Assembly: GCA_964247055.1 (NCBI GenBank)
Contig: OZ176050.1
Location: forward strand, 1,612,001 to 1,676,000
DNA length: 64,000 bases
Direction: 5' to 3'
Source of the DNA: Paragordius varius
Lineage: Eukaryota; Nematomorpha
Position 1 is the first letter of the stretch, and every line of letters starts with the position of its first letter. The position numbers were made by a program, and so were the translations under genes. The notes beneath the pieces are model-generated. The model worked only from the letters and a program-made list of their open reading frames with translations, was not told the DNA's origin and did no database searches. Positions 12,859-24,709 of the stretch are shown one piece after another.

Positions 12859-14205
12859 CATCAAAATATAGAGATAGTTTGGCAAACTCTTTCATATCCG
12901 ATTTTTACAACGATACTTTAAAAATTAATGTATAAAACTAGTCGCATCAATACTCAAGTTAAACTTTGTCCTTAAAAATCGGATATTGGTCATTGGTGAA
13001 CAAAATTATTTTTTATACATTCTCTTAGTAAGACTACATCAAAATATAGAAATAGTTTGACAAACTCTTTCATATCCGATTTTTACAACGATACTTTAAA
13101 AATTAATGTATTAAAATAGTCGCATCAATACTCAAGTTAAACTTTGTCCTTAAAAATCGGATATTGGTCACCGGTGAACAAAATTATTTTTTATACATTC
13201 TCTTAGCAAGACTACATCAAAATATAGATATAGTTTGATTGACAAACTCTTTCATATCCGATTTTTACAACGATACTTTAAAAATTAATGTATAAAACTA
13301 GTCGTATAAATAAATCGCATCAATACTCAAGTTAGACTTTGTCCTTAAAAATCGGATATTGGTCACCAGTGAACAAAATTATTTTTTATACATTCTCTTA
13401 GTAGGACTACATCAAAATATAGAGATAGTTTGGCAAACTCTTTCATATCCGATTTTTACAACGATACTTTAAAAATTAATGTATAAAACTAGTGGCATCA
13501 ATACTCAAGTTAAACTTTGTCCTTAAAAATCGGATATTGGTCACCGGTGACCAAAATTATTTTTTATACATTCTCTTAGCAAGATTACATCAAAATATAG
13601 AGATAGTTTGACAAACTCTTTCATATCCGATTTTTACAACGATACTTTAAAAATTAATGTATAAAAGTAGTCGCATCAATACTCAAGTCAAATTTTCTCC
13701 TTAAAAATGGGATATTGGTCACCGGTGAACAAAATTATTTTTTATACATTCTCTTAGTAAGACTACATCAAAATATAGAAATAGTTTGACAAACTCTTTC
13801 ATATCCGATTTTTACAACGATACTTTAAAAATTAATGTATTAAAATAGTCGCATCAATACTCAAGTTAAACTTTGTCCTTAAAAATCGGATATTGGTCAC
13901 CGGTGAACAAAATTATTTTTTATACATTCTAGTCGCATCAAAACTCAAGTTAAACTTTGTCCTTAAAAATCAAATATTGGTCACCGGTGAACAAAATTAT
14001 TTTTTATACATTCTCTTAGTAAGACTACATCAAAATATAGAGATAGTTTGACAAACTCTTTCATATCCTATTTTTACAACGATACTTTAAAAATTAATGT
14101 GTTAAACTAGTCGCATCAATACTCAAGTTAAACTTTGTCCTTAAAAATCGGATATTGGTCATCGGTTAACAAAATTATTTTTTATACATTCTCTTAGTAA
14201 GACTA
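12859..14205 (+). repeat. 1,347-bp HOR, copy 1
   Basis: Markers recur exactly 1,347 bp later: CATTGGTG at 12991 and 14338, a monomer start with AGAAATAG at 13037 and 14384, ATAGATATAG in monomers starting 13215 and 14562, the truncated-monomer junction at 13931 and 15278, and the next monomer start at 14028 and 15375. Constant spacing across the unit means no net indel, so the duplication looks recent. Confidence 0.93.
13766..14027 (+). repeat. 262-bp fused monomer (94-bp deletion)
   Basis: A monomer end (TACATTCT) joins directly to AGTCGCATC at 13930/13931, skipping from the spacer of one unit to just past the ACTAGT of the next. The result is one full monomer plus an 84-bp remnant. The two joined sites both read CT..AGT (CTCTTAGT and ACTAGT), so a short-homology deletion is likely. 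The remnant keeps the right arm and TCACCGGTGA but lacks the left dyad and left arm. The same junction is present at 15278 (unit 15113-15374) and 18021 (unit 17856-18117). Confidence 0.92.
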
Positions 14206-15552
14206 CATTAAAATATAGAGATAGTTTGGCAAACTCTTTCATATACGATTTTTACAACGATACTTTAAAAATTAATGTATAAAACTAGTCGCATCAATAC
14301 TCAAGTTAAACTTTGTCCTTAAAAATCGGATATTGGTCATTGGTGAACAAAATTATTTTTTATACATTCTCTTAGTAAGACTACATCAAAATATAGAAAT
14401 AGTTTGACAAACTCTTTCATATCCGATTTTTACAACGATACTTTAAAAATTAATGTATTAAAATAGTCGCATCAATACTCAAGTTAAACTTTGTCCTTAA
14501 AAATCGGATATTGGTCACCGGTGAACAAAATTATTTTTTATACATTCTCTTAGCAAGACTACATCAAAATATAGATATAGTTTGATTGACAAACTCTTTC
14601 ATATCCGATTTTTACAACGATACTTTAAAAATTAATGTATAAAACTAGTCGTATAAATAAATCGCATCAATACTCAAGTTAAACTTTGTCCTTAAAAATC
14701 GGATATTGGTCACCGGTGAACAAAATTATTTTTTATACATTCTCTTAGTAGGACTACATCAAAATATAGAGATAGTTTGGCAAACTCTTTCATATCCGAT
14801 TTTTACAACGATACTTTAAAAATTAATGTATAAAACTAGTGGCATCAATACTCAAGTTAAACTTTGTCCTTAAAAATCGGATATTGGTCACCGGTCACCA
14901 AAATTATTTTTTATACATTCTCTTAGCAAGATTACATCAAAATATAGAGATAGTTTGACAAACTCTTTCATATCCGATTTTTACAACGATACTTTAAAAA
15001 TTAATGTATAAAAGTAGTCGCATCAATACTCAAGTCAAATTTTCTCCTTAAAAATGGGGTTTTGGTCACCGGTGAACAAAATTATTTTTTATACATTCTC
15101 TTAGTAAGACTACATCAAAATATAGAAATAGTTTGACAAACTCTTTTATATCCGATTTTTACAACGATACTTTAAAAATTAATGTATTAAAATAGTCGCA
15201 TCAATACTCAAGTTAAACTTTGTCCTTAAAAATCGGATATTGGTCACCGGTGAACAAAATTATTTTTTATACATTCTAGTCGCATCAAAACTCAAGTTAA
15301 ACTTTGTCCTTAAAAATCAAATATTGGTCACCGGTGAACAAAATTATTTTTTATACATTCTCTTAGTAAGACTACATCAAAATATAGAGATCGTTTGACA
15401 AACTCTTTCATATCCGATTTTTACAACGATACTTTAAAAATTAATGTGTTAAACTAGTCGCATCAATACTCAAGTTAAACTTTGTCCTTAAAAATCGGAT
15501 ATTGGTCATCAGTGAACAAAATTATTTTTTATACATTCTCTTAGTAAGACTA
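14206..15552 (+). repeat. 1,347-bp HOR, copy 2
   Basis: Second copy of the preceding unit. It differs by scattered substitutions, for example GGTCACCGGTCACC near 14,886 where copy 1 has the 14-bp palindrome, ATGGGGTTTTGG near 15,055, and ATCAGTG near 15,510. Further similarity begins at 15553 (CATTAAAAT) but soon diverges. Confidence 0.92.
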
Positions 15553-15732
15553 CATTAAAATATAGAGATAGTTTGACAAACTCTTTCATATCCGATTTTT
15601 ACAACGATACTTTAAAAATTAATGTATTAAACTAGTCGCATCAATACTCAAGTTAAACTTTGTCCTTAAAAATCGCGGATATTTGTCAGCGGTGAACAAA
15701 ATAATTTTTTATACATTCTCTTAGTAAGACTA

Positions 15733-15887
15733 CTTCAAAATATAGAGATAGTTTGACCAACTCTTTCATATAAAATTAATATATTAAACTAGTCGCATCA
15801 ATACTCAAGTTAAACTTTGTCCTTAAAAATCGGATATTGTTCACCGGTGAACAAAATTATTTTTTATACATTCTCTTAGCAAGATTA
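15733..15887 (+). repeat. 155-bp monomer lacking 23 bp of the left arm region
   Basis: CATAT joins AAAATTAAT, removing 23 bp that include most of the left inverted-repeat arm. The same deletion recurs near 17,551 and 18,703. In each case it follows a monomer with the distinctive CGCGGATATTTGTCAGCGG change (15674, about 17,457, 18608), so the pair travels as a unit. Confidence 0.88.
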
Positions 15888-16273
15888 CATCAAAATATAG
15901 AGATAGTTTGACAAACTCTTTCATATCCGATTTTTACAACGATACTTTATAAATTAATGTATAAAACTAGTGGTATGAATAAGTCGCATCAATACTCAAG
16001 TTATACTTTGTCCTTAAAAATCGGATATTGGTCACCGGTGAACAAAATTATTTTTTATACATTCTCTTAGTAAGACTACATCAAAATATAGAGATAGTTT
16101 GACAAACTCTTTCATATCCGATTTTTACAACGATACTTTAAAAATTATGGTATTAAACCAGTCGCATCAATACTCAAGTTAAACTTTGTCCTTAAAAATC
16201 GGATATTGGTCACCGGTGAACAAAATTATTTTTTATACATTCTCTTAGTAAGACTACATCAAAATATAGAGAT

Positions 16274-16286
16274 AGTTTGACAAACT
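16274..16286. repeat. Compact dyad AGTTTG-N-CAAACT in each monomer
   Basis: Six-base arms around one central base, present in nearly every monomer. The common variants change the central base (A or G) or add TTGA to the loop, and so leave both arms intact. Rarer forms (AGTTTAGCAAACT near 33, 763 and 8,225; GAAAAACT near 34.55, 44.42 and 44.98 kb; the TTTTAC form at 9,668 and 10,379) weaken it. Short dyads like this can extrude or form non-B structure; no binding protein is implied by the sequence alone. Confidence 0.85.
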
Positions 16287-16291
16287 CTTTC

Positions 16292-16384
16292 ATATCCGAT
16301 TTTTACAACGATACTTTAAAAATTAATGTATAAAACTAGTCGCATCAATACTCAAGTTAAACTTTGTCCTTAAAAATCGGATAT
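16292..16384. repeat. 14-bp perfect inverted repeat centred on ACTAGT
   Basis: ATATCCGATTTTTA (16292-16305) and its exact reverse complement TAAAAATCGGATAT (16371-16384) flank a 65-bp spacer. The symmetry axis falls at monomer position 82. The palindrome ACTAGT (16335-16340) has its centre at 81.5, so the arms and the central hexamer are nearly concentric. Variants at the arms (ATATCCAATTTTTA, ATATCTGATTTTTA, ATCGAATATT, ATGGGATATT, GATTATTA) usually hit one arm only and therefore reduce pairing. Confidence 0.92.
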
Positions 16385-16387
16385 TGG

Positions 16388-16397
16388 TCACCGGTGA
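16388..16397. repeat. 10-bp palindrome TCACCGGTGA in each monomer
   Basis: A perfect palindrome and the only GC-rich stretch of the monomer (seven of ten bases in GTCACCGGTG). It lies 54.5 bp right of the central axis, roughly mirroring the left dyad 58 bp on the other side. It contains the CpG of ACCGGT. Recurrent changes are ACCAGT (near 13,366, 19,676, 34,310 and 47,270), ACTGGT (33,583, 43,983), ATTGGT (12,992, 14,339) and ATCGGT. A protein-binding role is possible but not shown. Confidence 0.9.
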
Positions 16398-18960
16398 ACA
16401 AAATTATTTTTTATACATTCTCTTAGCAAGACTACATCAAAATATAGAGATAGTTTGACAAACTCTTTCATATCCGATTTTTAGAGCGATACTTTAAAAA
16501 TTATGGTATTAAACCAGTCGCATCAATACTCAAGTTAAACTTTGTCCTTAAAAATCGGATATTGGTCACCGGTGAACAAAATTATTTTTTATACATTCTC
16601 TTAGTAAGACTACATCAAAATATAGAGATAGTTTGACAAACTCTTTCATATCCGATTTTTACAACGATACTTTAAAAATTAATGTATAAAACTAGTCGCA
16701 TCAATACTCAAGTTAAACTTTATCCTTAAAAATTGGATATTGGTCACCGGTGAACAAAATATTTTTTATACATTCTCTTAGTAAGACTACATCAAAATAT
16801 AGAGATAGTTTGACAAACTCTTTTATATCCGATTTTTACAACGATACCTTAAAAATTAATGTATAAAACTAGTCGCATCAATACTCAAGTTAAACTTTGT
16901 CGTTAAAAATCGAATATTGGTCACCGGTGAACAAAATTATTTTTTATATATTCTCTTAGCAAGACTACATCAAAATATAGAGATAGTTTGACAAACTCTT
17001 TCATATCCGATTTTTACAACGATACTTTAAAAATTAATGTATAAAACTAGTCGTATCAATAAATCGCATCAATACTCAAGTTAAACTTTGTCCTTAAAAA
17101 TCGGATATTGGTCACCGGTGAACAAAATTATTTTTTATACATTCTCTTAGTAGGACTACATCAAAATATAGAGATAGTTTGGCAAACTCTTTCATATCCG
17201 ATTTTTACAACGATACTTTAAAAATTAATGTATAAAACTAGTCGCATCAAAACTCAAGTTAAACTTTGTCCTTAAAAATCGAATATTGGTCACCGGTGAA
17301 CAAAATTATTTTTTATACATTCTCTTAGTAAGACTACATTAAAATATAGAGATAGTTTGACAAACTCTTTCATATCCGATTTTTACAACGATACTTTAAA
17401 AATTAATGTATTAAACTAGTCGCATCAAACTCAAGTTAAACTTTGTCCTTAAAAATCGCGGATATTTGTCAGCGGTGAACAAAATAATTTTTTATACATT
17501 CTCTTAGTAAGACTACTTAAAATATAGAGATAGTTTGACAAACTCTTTCATATAAAATTAATGTGTTAAACTAGTCGCATCAATACTCAAGGTAAACTTT
17601 GTCGTTAAAAATCGAATATTGGTCACCGGTGAACAAAATTATTTTTTATACATTCTCAAGACTACATCAAAATATAGAAATAGTTTGACAAACTCTTTCA
17701 TATCCGATTTTTACAACGATACTATATAAATTAATGTATAAAACTAGTGGTATGAATAAGTCGCATCAATACTCAAGTTAAACTTTGTCCTTAAAAATCG
17801 GATATTGGTCACCGGTGAACAAAATTATTTTTTATACATTCTCTTAGTAAGACTACATCAAAATATAGAAATAGTTTGACAAACTCTTTCATATCCGATT
17901 TTTACAACGATACTTTAAAAATTAATGTATTAAAATAGTCGCATCAATACTCAAGTTAAACTTTGTCCTTAAAAATCGGATATTGGTCACCGGTGAACAA
18001 AATTATTTTTTATACATTCTAGTCGCATCAAAACTCAAGTTAAACTTTGTCCTTAAAAATCAAATATTGGTCACCGGTGAACAAAATTATTTTTTATACA
18101 TTCTCTTAGTAAGACTACATCAAAATATAGAGATAGTTTGACAAACTCTTTCATATCCGATTTTTACAACGATACTTTAAAAATTAATGTATAAAACTAG
18201 TCGCATCAATACTCAAGTTAAACTTTGTCGTTAAAAATCGAATATTGGTCACCGGTGAACAAAATTATTTTTTATATATTCTCTTAGCAAGACTACATCA
18301 AAATATAGAGATAGTTTGACAAACTCTTTCATATCCGATTTTTACAACGATACTTTAAAAATTAATGTATAAAACTAGTCGTATCAATAAATCGCATCAA
18401 TACTCAAGTTAAACTTTGTCCTTAAAAATCGGATATTGGTCACCGGTGAACAAAATTATTTTTTATACATTCTCTTAGTAGGACTACATCAAAATATAGA
18501 GATAGTTTGGCAAACTCTTTCATATCCGATTTTTACAACGATACTTTAAAAATTAATGTATAAAACTAGTCGCATCAAAACTCAAGTTAAACTTTGTCCT
18601 TAAAAATCGCGGATATTTGTCAGCGGTGAACAAAATAATTTTTTATACATTCTCTTAGTAAGACTACTTCAAAATATAGAGATAGTTTGACAAACTCTTT
18701 CATATAAAATTAATGTGTTAAACTAGTCGCATCAATACTCAAGGTAAACTTTGTCGTTAAAAATCGAATATTGGTCACCGGTGAACAAAATTATTTTTTA
18801 TACATTCTCAAGACTACATCAAAATATAGAAATAGTTTGACAAACTCTTTCATATCCGATTTTTACAACGATACTTTATAAATTAATGTATAAAACTAGT
18901 GGTATGAATAAGTCGCATCAATACTCAAGTTAAACTTTGTCCTTAAAAATCGGATATTGG

Positions 18961-20970
18961 TCACCGGTGAACAAAATAATTTTTTATACATTCTCTTAGT
19001 AAGACTACATCAAAATATAGAGATAGTTTGACAAACTCTTTCATATCCGATTTTTACAACGATACTTTAAAAATTATGGTATTAAACCAGTCGCATCAAT
19101 ACTCATGTTAAACTTTGTCCTTAAAAATCGGATATTGGTCACCGGTGAACAAAATTATTTTTTATACATTCTCTTAGTAAGACTACATCAAAATATAGAG
19201 ATAGTTTGACAAACTCTTTCATATCCGATTTTTACAACGATACTTTAAAAATTAATGTATAAAACTAGTCGCATCAATACTCAAGTTAAACTTTGTCCTT
19301 AAAAATCGGATATTGGTCACCGGTGAACAAAATTATTTTTTATACATTCTCTTAGCAAGACTACATCAAAATATAGAGATAGTTTGACAAACTCTTTCAT
19401 ATCCGATTTTTAGAGCGATTCTTTAAAAATTATGGTATTAAACCAGTCGCATCAATACTCAAGTTAAACTTTGTCCTTAAAAATCGGATATTGGTCACCG
19501 GTGAACAAAATTATTTTTTATACATTCTCTTAGTAAGACTACATCAAAATATAGAGATAGTTTGACAAACTCTTTCATATCCGATTTTTACAACGATACT
19601 TTAAAAATTAATGTATAAAACTAGTCGCATCAATATTCAAGTTAAACTTTATCCTTAAAAATTGGATATTGGTCACCAGTGAACAAAATAATTTTTTATA
19701 CATTCTCTTGGTAAGACTACATCAAAATATAGAGATAGTTTGACAAACTCTTTCATATCCGATTTTTACAACGATACTTTAAAAATTAATGTTTAAAACT
19801 AGTCGTATCAATAAATCGCATCAATACTCAAGTTAAACTTTGTCCTTAAAAATCGGATATTGGTCACCAGTGAACAAAATTATTTTTTATACATTCTCTT
19901 AGTAAGACTACATCAAAATATACAGATAGTTTGACAAACTCTTTCATATCTGATTTTTACAACGATACTTTAAAAATTAATGTGTTAAACTAGTCGCATC
20001 AATACTCAAATTAAACTTTGTCCTTAAAAATCGTATATTGGTCACCGGTGAACAAAATTATTTTTTTTATATTCTCTTAGCAAGACTACATCAAAATATA
20101 GAGATAGTTTGAAAAACTCTTTCATATCCGATTTTTACAACGATACTTTAAAAATTAATGTATAAAACTAGTCGTATCAATAAATCGCATCCATACTCAA
20201 GTTAAACTTTCTCCTTAAAAATCGGATATTGGTCACCGGTGAACAAAATTATTTTTTATACATTCTCTTAGTAGGACTACATCAAAATATAGAGATAGTT
20301 TGGCAAACTCTTTCATATCCGATTTTTACAACGATACTTTAAAAATTAATGCATAAAACTAGTCGCATCAATATTCAAGTTAAACTTTGTCCTTAAAAAT
20401 CGAATATTGGTCACCGGTGAACAAAATTATTTTTTATACATTCTCTTAGTAAGACTACATCAAAATATAGAGATAGTTTGACAAACTCCTTCATATCCGA
20501 TTTTTACAACGATACTTTAAAAATTAATGTTTTAAACTAGTCGCATCAATACTCAAGTTAAACTTTGTCCTTAAAAATCGGATATTGGTCACCGGTATTT
20601 TTTATACATTCTCTTAGTAAGACTACATCAAAATATAGAGATAGTTTGACAAACTATTTCATATCCGATTTTTACAACGATACTTTAAAAATTAATGTGT
20701 TAAACTAATCGCATCAATACTCAAATTAAACTTTGTCCTTAAAAATCGTATATTGGTCACCGGTGAACAAAATTATTTTTTATACATTCTCTTAGTAAGA
20801 CTACATCAAAATATAGAGATAGTTTGACAAACTCTTTCATATCCGATTTTTACAACGATACTTTAAAAATTAATGTATTAAACTAGTCGCATCAATACTC
20901 AAGTTAAACTTTGTCCTTAAAAATCGGATATTGGTCACCGGTATTTTTTATACATTCTCTTAGTAAGACT
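18961..20970 (+). repeat. Long-range duplicate segment, left copy (partner at 36.3-38.3 kb)
   Basis: Markers reappear 17,341 bp downstream: TATCC at 19650 and 36991, the rare CTTGGTAAG at 19711 and 37052, TTTATATTCTC at 20070 and 37411, and AAACTATTT at 20651 and 37992. Earlier positions agree at 17,340. About 2 kb is shared almost without net indels. After about 20.97 kb the right copy lacks one monomer and the offset becomes 17,167 (21271 against 38438). Confidence 0.9.
20590..20610 (+). repeat. 10-bp spacer deletion variant (CACCGGTATTTTTT)
   Basis: The ten bases GAACAAAATT between the palindrome and the T-run are missing, which truncates the palindrome to CACCGGT. This variant recurs near 20940, 22910, 25763, 27702, 29674, 29843, 32172, 37937, 38282, 39352, 40956 and 42559, with CACCAATATTTTTT forms near 23255 and 26107. 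It is usually followed by a CAGCAAAAT monomer, so it serves as a tag for HOR units in the middle of the window. I saw none left of 20.5 kb or right of 43 kb. Confidence 0.88.
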
Positions 20971-21270
20971 ACAGCAAAATATAGAGATAGTTTGACAAAT
21001 TCTTTCATATCCGATTTTTACAACGATACTTTAAAAATTAATTAAACTAGTCGCATCAATACTCAAGTTAAACTTTGTCCTTAAAAATGGGATATTGGTC
21101 ACCGGTGAACAAAATTAGTTTTTATACATTCTCTTAGTAAGACTACATCAAAATATAGAGATAGTTTGACAAACTCTTTCATATCCGATTTTTACAACGA
21201 TACTTTAAAAATTAATGTATTAAACTAGTCGCATCAATACTCAAGTTAAACTTTGTCCTTAAAAATCGGA
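20971..21270 (+). repeat. Monomers at a HOR junction
   Basis: Two monomers lie between the long-range duplicate and the 2,853-bp HOR. The first has CAGCAAAAT and loses bases at ATTAATTAAAC near 21,039; the next carries AATTAGTTTTTATAC near 21,114. The 38-kb partner lacks one of these monomers. The region contains nothing but satellite. Confidence 0.8.
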
Positions 21271-24123
21271 TTTGGTCACCGGTGAATAAAATAATTTTTT
21301 ATACATTCTCTTAGTAAGACTACAGCAAAATATAGAGATAGTTTGACAAATTCTTTCACATCCGATTTTTACAACGATACTTTAAAAATTAATGTATAAA
21401 ACTAGTCGCATCAATACTCAAGTTAAACTTTGTCCTTAAAAATCGGATATTGGTCACCGGTGAACAAAATTATTTTTTATACATTCTCTTAGCAAGACTA
21501 CATCAAAATATAGAGATAGTTTGACAAACTCTTTCATATCCGATTTTTAGAGCGATACTTTAAAAATTATGGTATTAAACCAGTCGCATCATTACTCAAG
21601 TTAAACTTTGTCCTTAAAAATCGGATATTGGTCACCGGTGAACAAAATTATTTTTTATACATTCTCTTAGTAAGACTACATCAAAATATAGAGATAGTTT
21701 GACAAACTCTTTCATATCCGATTTTTACAACGATACTTTAAAAATTAATGTATAAAACTAGTCGCATCAATACTCAAGTTAAACTTTGTCGTTAAAAATC
21801 GAATATTGGTCACCGGTGAACAAAATTATTTTTTATACATTCTCTTAGTAAGACTACATCAAAATATAGAAATAGTTTGACAAACTCTTTCATATCCGAT
21901 TTTTACAACGATACTTTAAAAATTAATGTATAAAACTAGTCGTATCAATAAATCGCATCAATACTCAAGTTAAACTTTGTCCTTAAAAATCGGATATTGG
22001 TCACCGGTGAACAAAATTATTTTTTATACATTCTCTTAGTAAGACTACATCAAAATATAGAGATAGTTTGACAAACTCTTTCATATCCGATTTTTACAAC
22101 GATACTTTAAAAATTAATGTATAAAACTAGTCGCATCAATACTCAAGTTAAACTTTGTCCTTAAAAATCGGATATTGGTCACCGGTGAACAAAATTATTT
22201 TTTATACATTCTCTTAGCAAGACTACATCAAAATATAGAGATAGTTTGACAAACTCTTTCATATCCGATTTTTAGAGCGATACTTTAAAAATTATGGTAT
22301 TAAACCAGTCGCATCATTACTCAAGTTAAACTTTGTCCTTAAAAATCGGATATTGGTCACCGGTGAACAAAATTATTTTTTATACATTCTCTTAGTAAGA
22401 CTACATCAAAATATAGAGATAGTTTGACAAACTCTTTCATATCCGATTTTTACAACGATACTTTAAAAATTAATGTATAAAACTAGTCGCATCAATACTC
22501 AAGTTAAACTTTGTCGTTAAAAATCGAATATTGGTCACCGGTGAACAAAATTATTTTTTATACATTCTCTTAGTAAGACTACATCAAAATATAGAAATAG
22601 TTTGACAAACTCTTTCATATCCGATTTTTACAACGATACTTTAAAAATTAATGTATAAAACTAGTCGTATCAATAAATCGCATCAATACTCAAGTTAAAC
22701 TTTGTCCTTAAAAATCGGATATTGGTCACCGGTGAACAAAATTATTTTTTATACATTCTCTTAGTAAGACTACATCAAAATATAGAGATAGTTTGACAAA
22801 CTCTTTCATATCCGATTTTTACAACGATACTTTATAAATTAATGTATTAAACTAGTCGCATCAATACTCAAGTTAAACTTTGTCCTTAAAAATCGGATAT
22901 TGGTCACCGGTATTTTTTATACATTCTCTTAGTAAGACTACAGCAAAATATAGAGATAGTTTGACAAATTCTTTCATATCCGATTTTTACAACGATACTT
23001 TAAAAATTAATGTATTAAACTAGTCGCATCAATACTCAAGTTAAACTTTGTCCTTAAAAATGGGATATTGGTCACCGGTGAACAAAATTATTTTTTATAC
23101 ATTCTCTTAGTAAGACTACATCAAAATATAGAGATAGTTTGACAAACTCTTTCATATCCGATTTTTACAACGATACTTTAAAAATTAATGTATTAAACTA
23201 GTCGCATCAATACTCAAGTTAAACTTTGTCCTTAAAAATCGGATATTGGTCACCAATATTTTTTATACATTCTCTTAGTAAGACTACAGCAAAATATAGA
23301 GATAGTTTGACAAATTCTTTCATATCCGATTTTTACAACGATACTTTAAAAATTAATGTATTAAACTAGTCGCATCAATACTCAAGTTAAACTTTGTCCT
23401 TAAAAATGGGATATTGGTCACCGGTGAACAAAATTATTTTTTATACATTCTCTTAGTAAGACTACATCAAAATATAGAGATAGTTTGACAAACTCTTTCT
23501 AATCCGATTTTTACAACGATACTTTAAAAATTAATGTATTAAACTAGTCGCATCAATACTCAAGTTAAACTTTGTCCTTAAAAATCGGATATTGGTCACC
23601 GGTGAACAAAATAATTTTTTATACATTCTCTTAGTAAGACTACAGCAAAATATAGAGATAGTTTGACAAATTCTTTCATATCCGATTTTTACAACGATAC
23701 TTTAAAAATTAATGTATAAAACTAGTCGCATCAATACTCAAGTTAAACTTTGTCCTTAAAAATCGGATATTGGTCACCGGTGAACAAAATTATTTTTTAT
23801 ACATTCTCTTAGCAAGACTACATCAAAATATAGAGATAGTTTGACAAACTCTTTCATATCCGATTTTTAGAGCGATACTTTAAAAATTATGGTATTAAAC
23901 CAGTCGCATCAATACTCAATTTAAACTTTGTCCTTAAAAATCGGATATTGGTCACCGGTGAACAAAATTATTTTTTATACATTCTCTTAGTAAGACTACA
24001 TCAAAATATAGAGATAGTTTGACAAACTCTTTCATATCCGATTTTTACAACGATACTTTAAAAATTAATGTATTAAACTAGTCGCATCAATACTCAAGTT
24101 AAACTTTGTCCTTAAAAATCGGA
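21271..24123 (+). repeat. 2,853-bp HOR, copy 1 (16 monomers)
   Basis: Five markers recur exactly 2,853 bp later: GGATTTGGTC at 21271 and 24124, CATCATTACTC at 21591 and 24444 and again at 22316 and 25169, CTCTTTCTAATCC at 23495 and 26348, and CAATTTAAAC at 23917 and 26770. The unit mixes 178-bp monomers, 191-bp monomers and monomers missing GAACAAAATT after CACCGGT (for example 22910). A 725-bp tetramer is repeated inside it. Confidence 0.94.
21460..22850 (+). repeat. Nested 725-bp tetramer, two copies
   Basis: CATCATTACTC at 21591 and 22316 and TCGTTAAA at 21790 and 22515 are each 725 bp apart. 725 equals three 178-bp monomers plus one 191-bp monomer. The order is a GAGCGAT/TTATGGTATT monomer, a TCGTTAAAAATCGAAT monomer, a 191-bp monomer with AGAAATAG, and a plain monomer. 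The same pair recurs at 24444 and 25169 inside the next HOR copy, and a single copy lies at 38758, so the tetramer existed before the 2,853-bp duplication. Confidence 0.9.
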
Positions 24124-24709
24124 TTTGGTCACCGGTGAATAAAATAATTTTTTATACATTCTCTTAGTAAGACTACAGCAAAATATAGAGATAGTTTGAC
24201 AAATTCTTTCACATCCGATTTTTACAACGATACTTTAAAAATTAATGTATAAAACTAGTCGCATCAATACTCAAGTTAAACTTTGTCCTTAAAAATCGGA
24301 TATTGGTCACCGGTGAACAAAATTATTTTTTATACATTCTCTTAGCAAGACTACATCAAAATATAGAGATAGTTTGACAAACTCTTTCATATCCGATTTT
24401 TAGAGCGATACTTTAAAAATTATGGTATTAAACCAGTCGCATCATTACTCAAGTTAAACTTTGTCCTTAAAAATCGGATATTGGTCACCGGTGAACAAAA
24501 TTATTTTTTATACATTCTCTTAGTAAGACTACATCAAAATATAGAGATAGTTTGACAAACTCTTTCATATCCGATTTTTACAACGATACTTTAAAAATTA
24601 ATGTATAAAACTAGTCGCATCAATACTCAAGTTAAACTTTGTCGTTAAAAATCGAATATTGGTCACCGGTGAACAAAATTATTTTTTATACATTCTCTTA
24701 GTAAGACTA

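Larger units (their letters stand above)
16257..16434 (+). repeat. Reference 178-bp monomer (near consensus)
   Basis: This copy matches the reading-derived consensus almost everywhere and is used as the coordinate frame for the sub-features. In monomer coordinates: 1-17 A-rich lead; 18-30 dyad AGTTTG-A-CAAACT; 36-49 left inverted-repeat arm; 62-66 A5; 73-79 TATAAAA; 79-84 ACTAGT; 115-128 right arm; 132-141 palindrome TCACCGGTGA; 142-178 A/T-rich spacer with a T6 run. It contains five CpG sites (at TCCGAT, AACGAT, GTCGCA, ATCGGA and ACCGGT). Each consensus monomer carries one site each for the hexamers ACTAGT and ACCGGT and for GGTNACC. The only common difference here is AGCAAG in place of AGTAAG near the end. 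Confidence 0.95.
15553..18960 (+). repeat. Satellite block with 2,929-bp and 1,152-bp offsets
   Basis: GGTATGAATAAGTCG occurs at 15972, 17749 and 18901. The first and third are 2,929 bp apart, and the same offset links GAGCGAT at 16484 and 19413 and TATCCTTAAAAATTGG at 16721 and 19650. The duplicated segment is therefore about 15.7-16.8 kb against 18.6-19.7 kb. The 17749/18901 pair marks a shorter 1,152-bp duplication that also contains ACATTCTCAAGACTAC, a monomer junction missing several bases. GAGCGAT with TTATGGTATTAAACC first appears here. Confidence 0.85.

Noticed and set aside
16329-16335. TATAAAA as a promoter TATA box in each monomer
   Set aside because: Such a string is expected in AT-rich DNA, it is changed to TATTAAA or TGTTAAA in a large share of monomers, and no transcript or downstream gene is evident.
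16292-16384. The 14-bp inverted arms as terminal repeats of a MITE or other DNA transposon
   Set aside because: The arms are internal to every tandem unit, with no target-site duplication, and the flanking sequence is the rest of the same monomer. A transposon origin long ago cannot be excluded but nothing supports it.
16388-16397. CENP-B box
   Set aside because: The mammalian CENP-B box consensus is not present. TCACCGGTGA is a different palindrome.
16300-16412. A/T tracts phased with the DNA helical repeat
   Set aside because: The four main tracts in the monomer are about 18, 54 and 35 bp apart, which are not consistent multiples of 10.5 bp.
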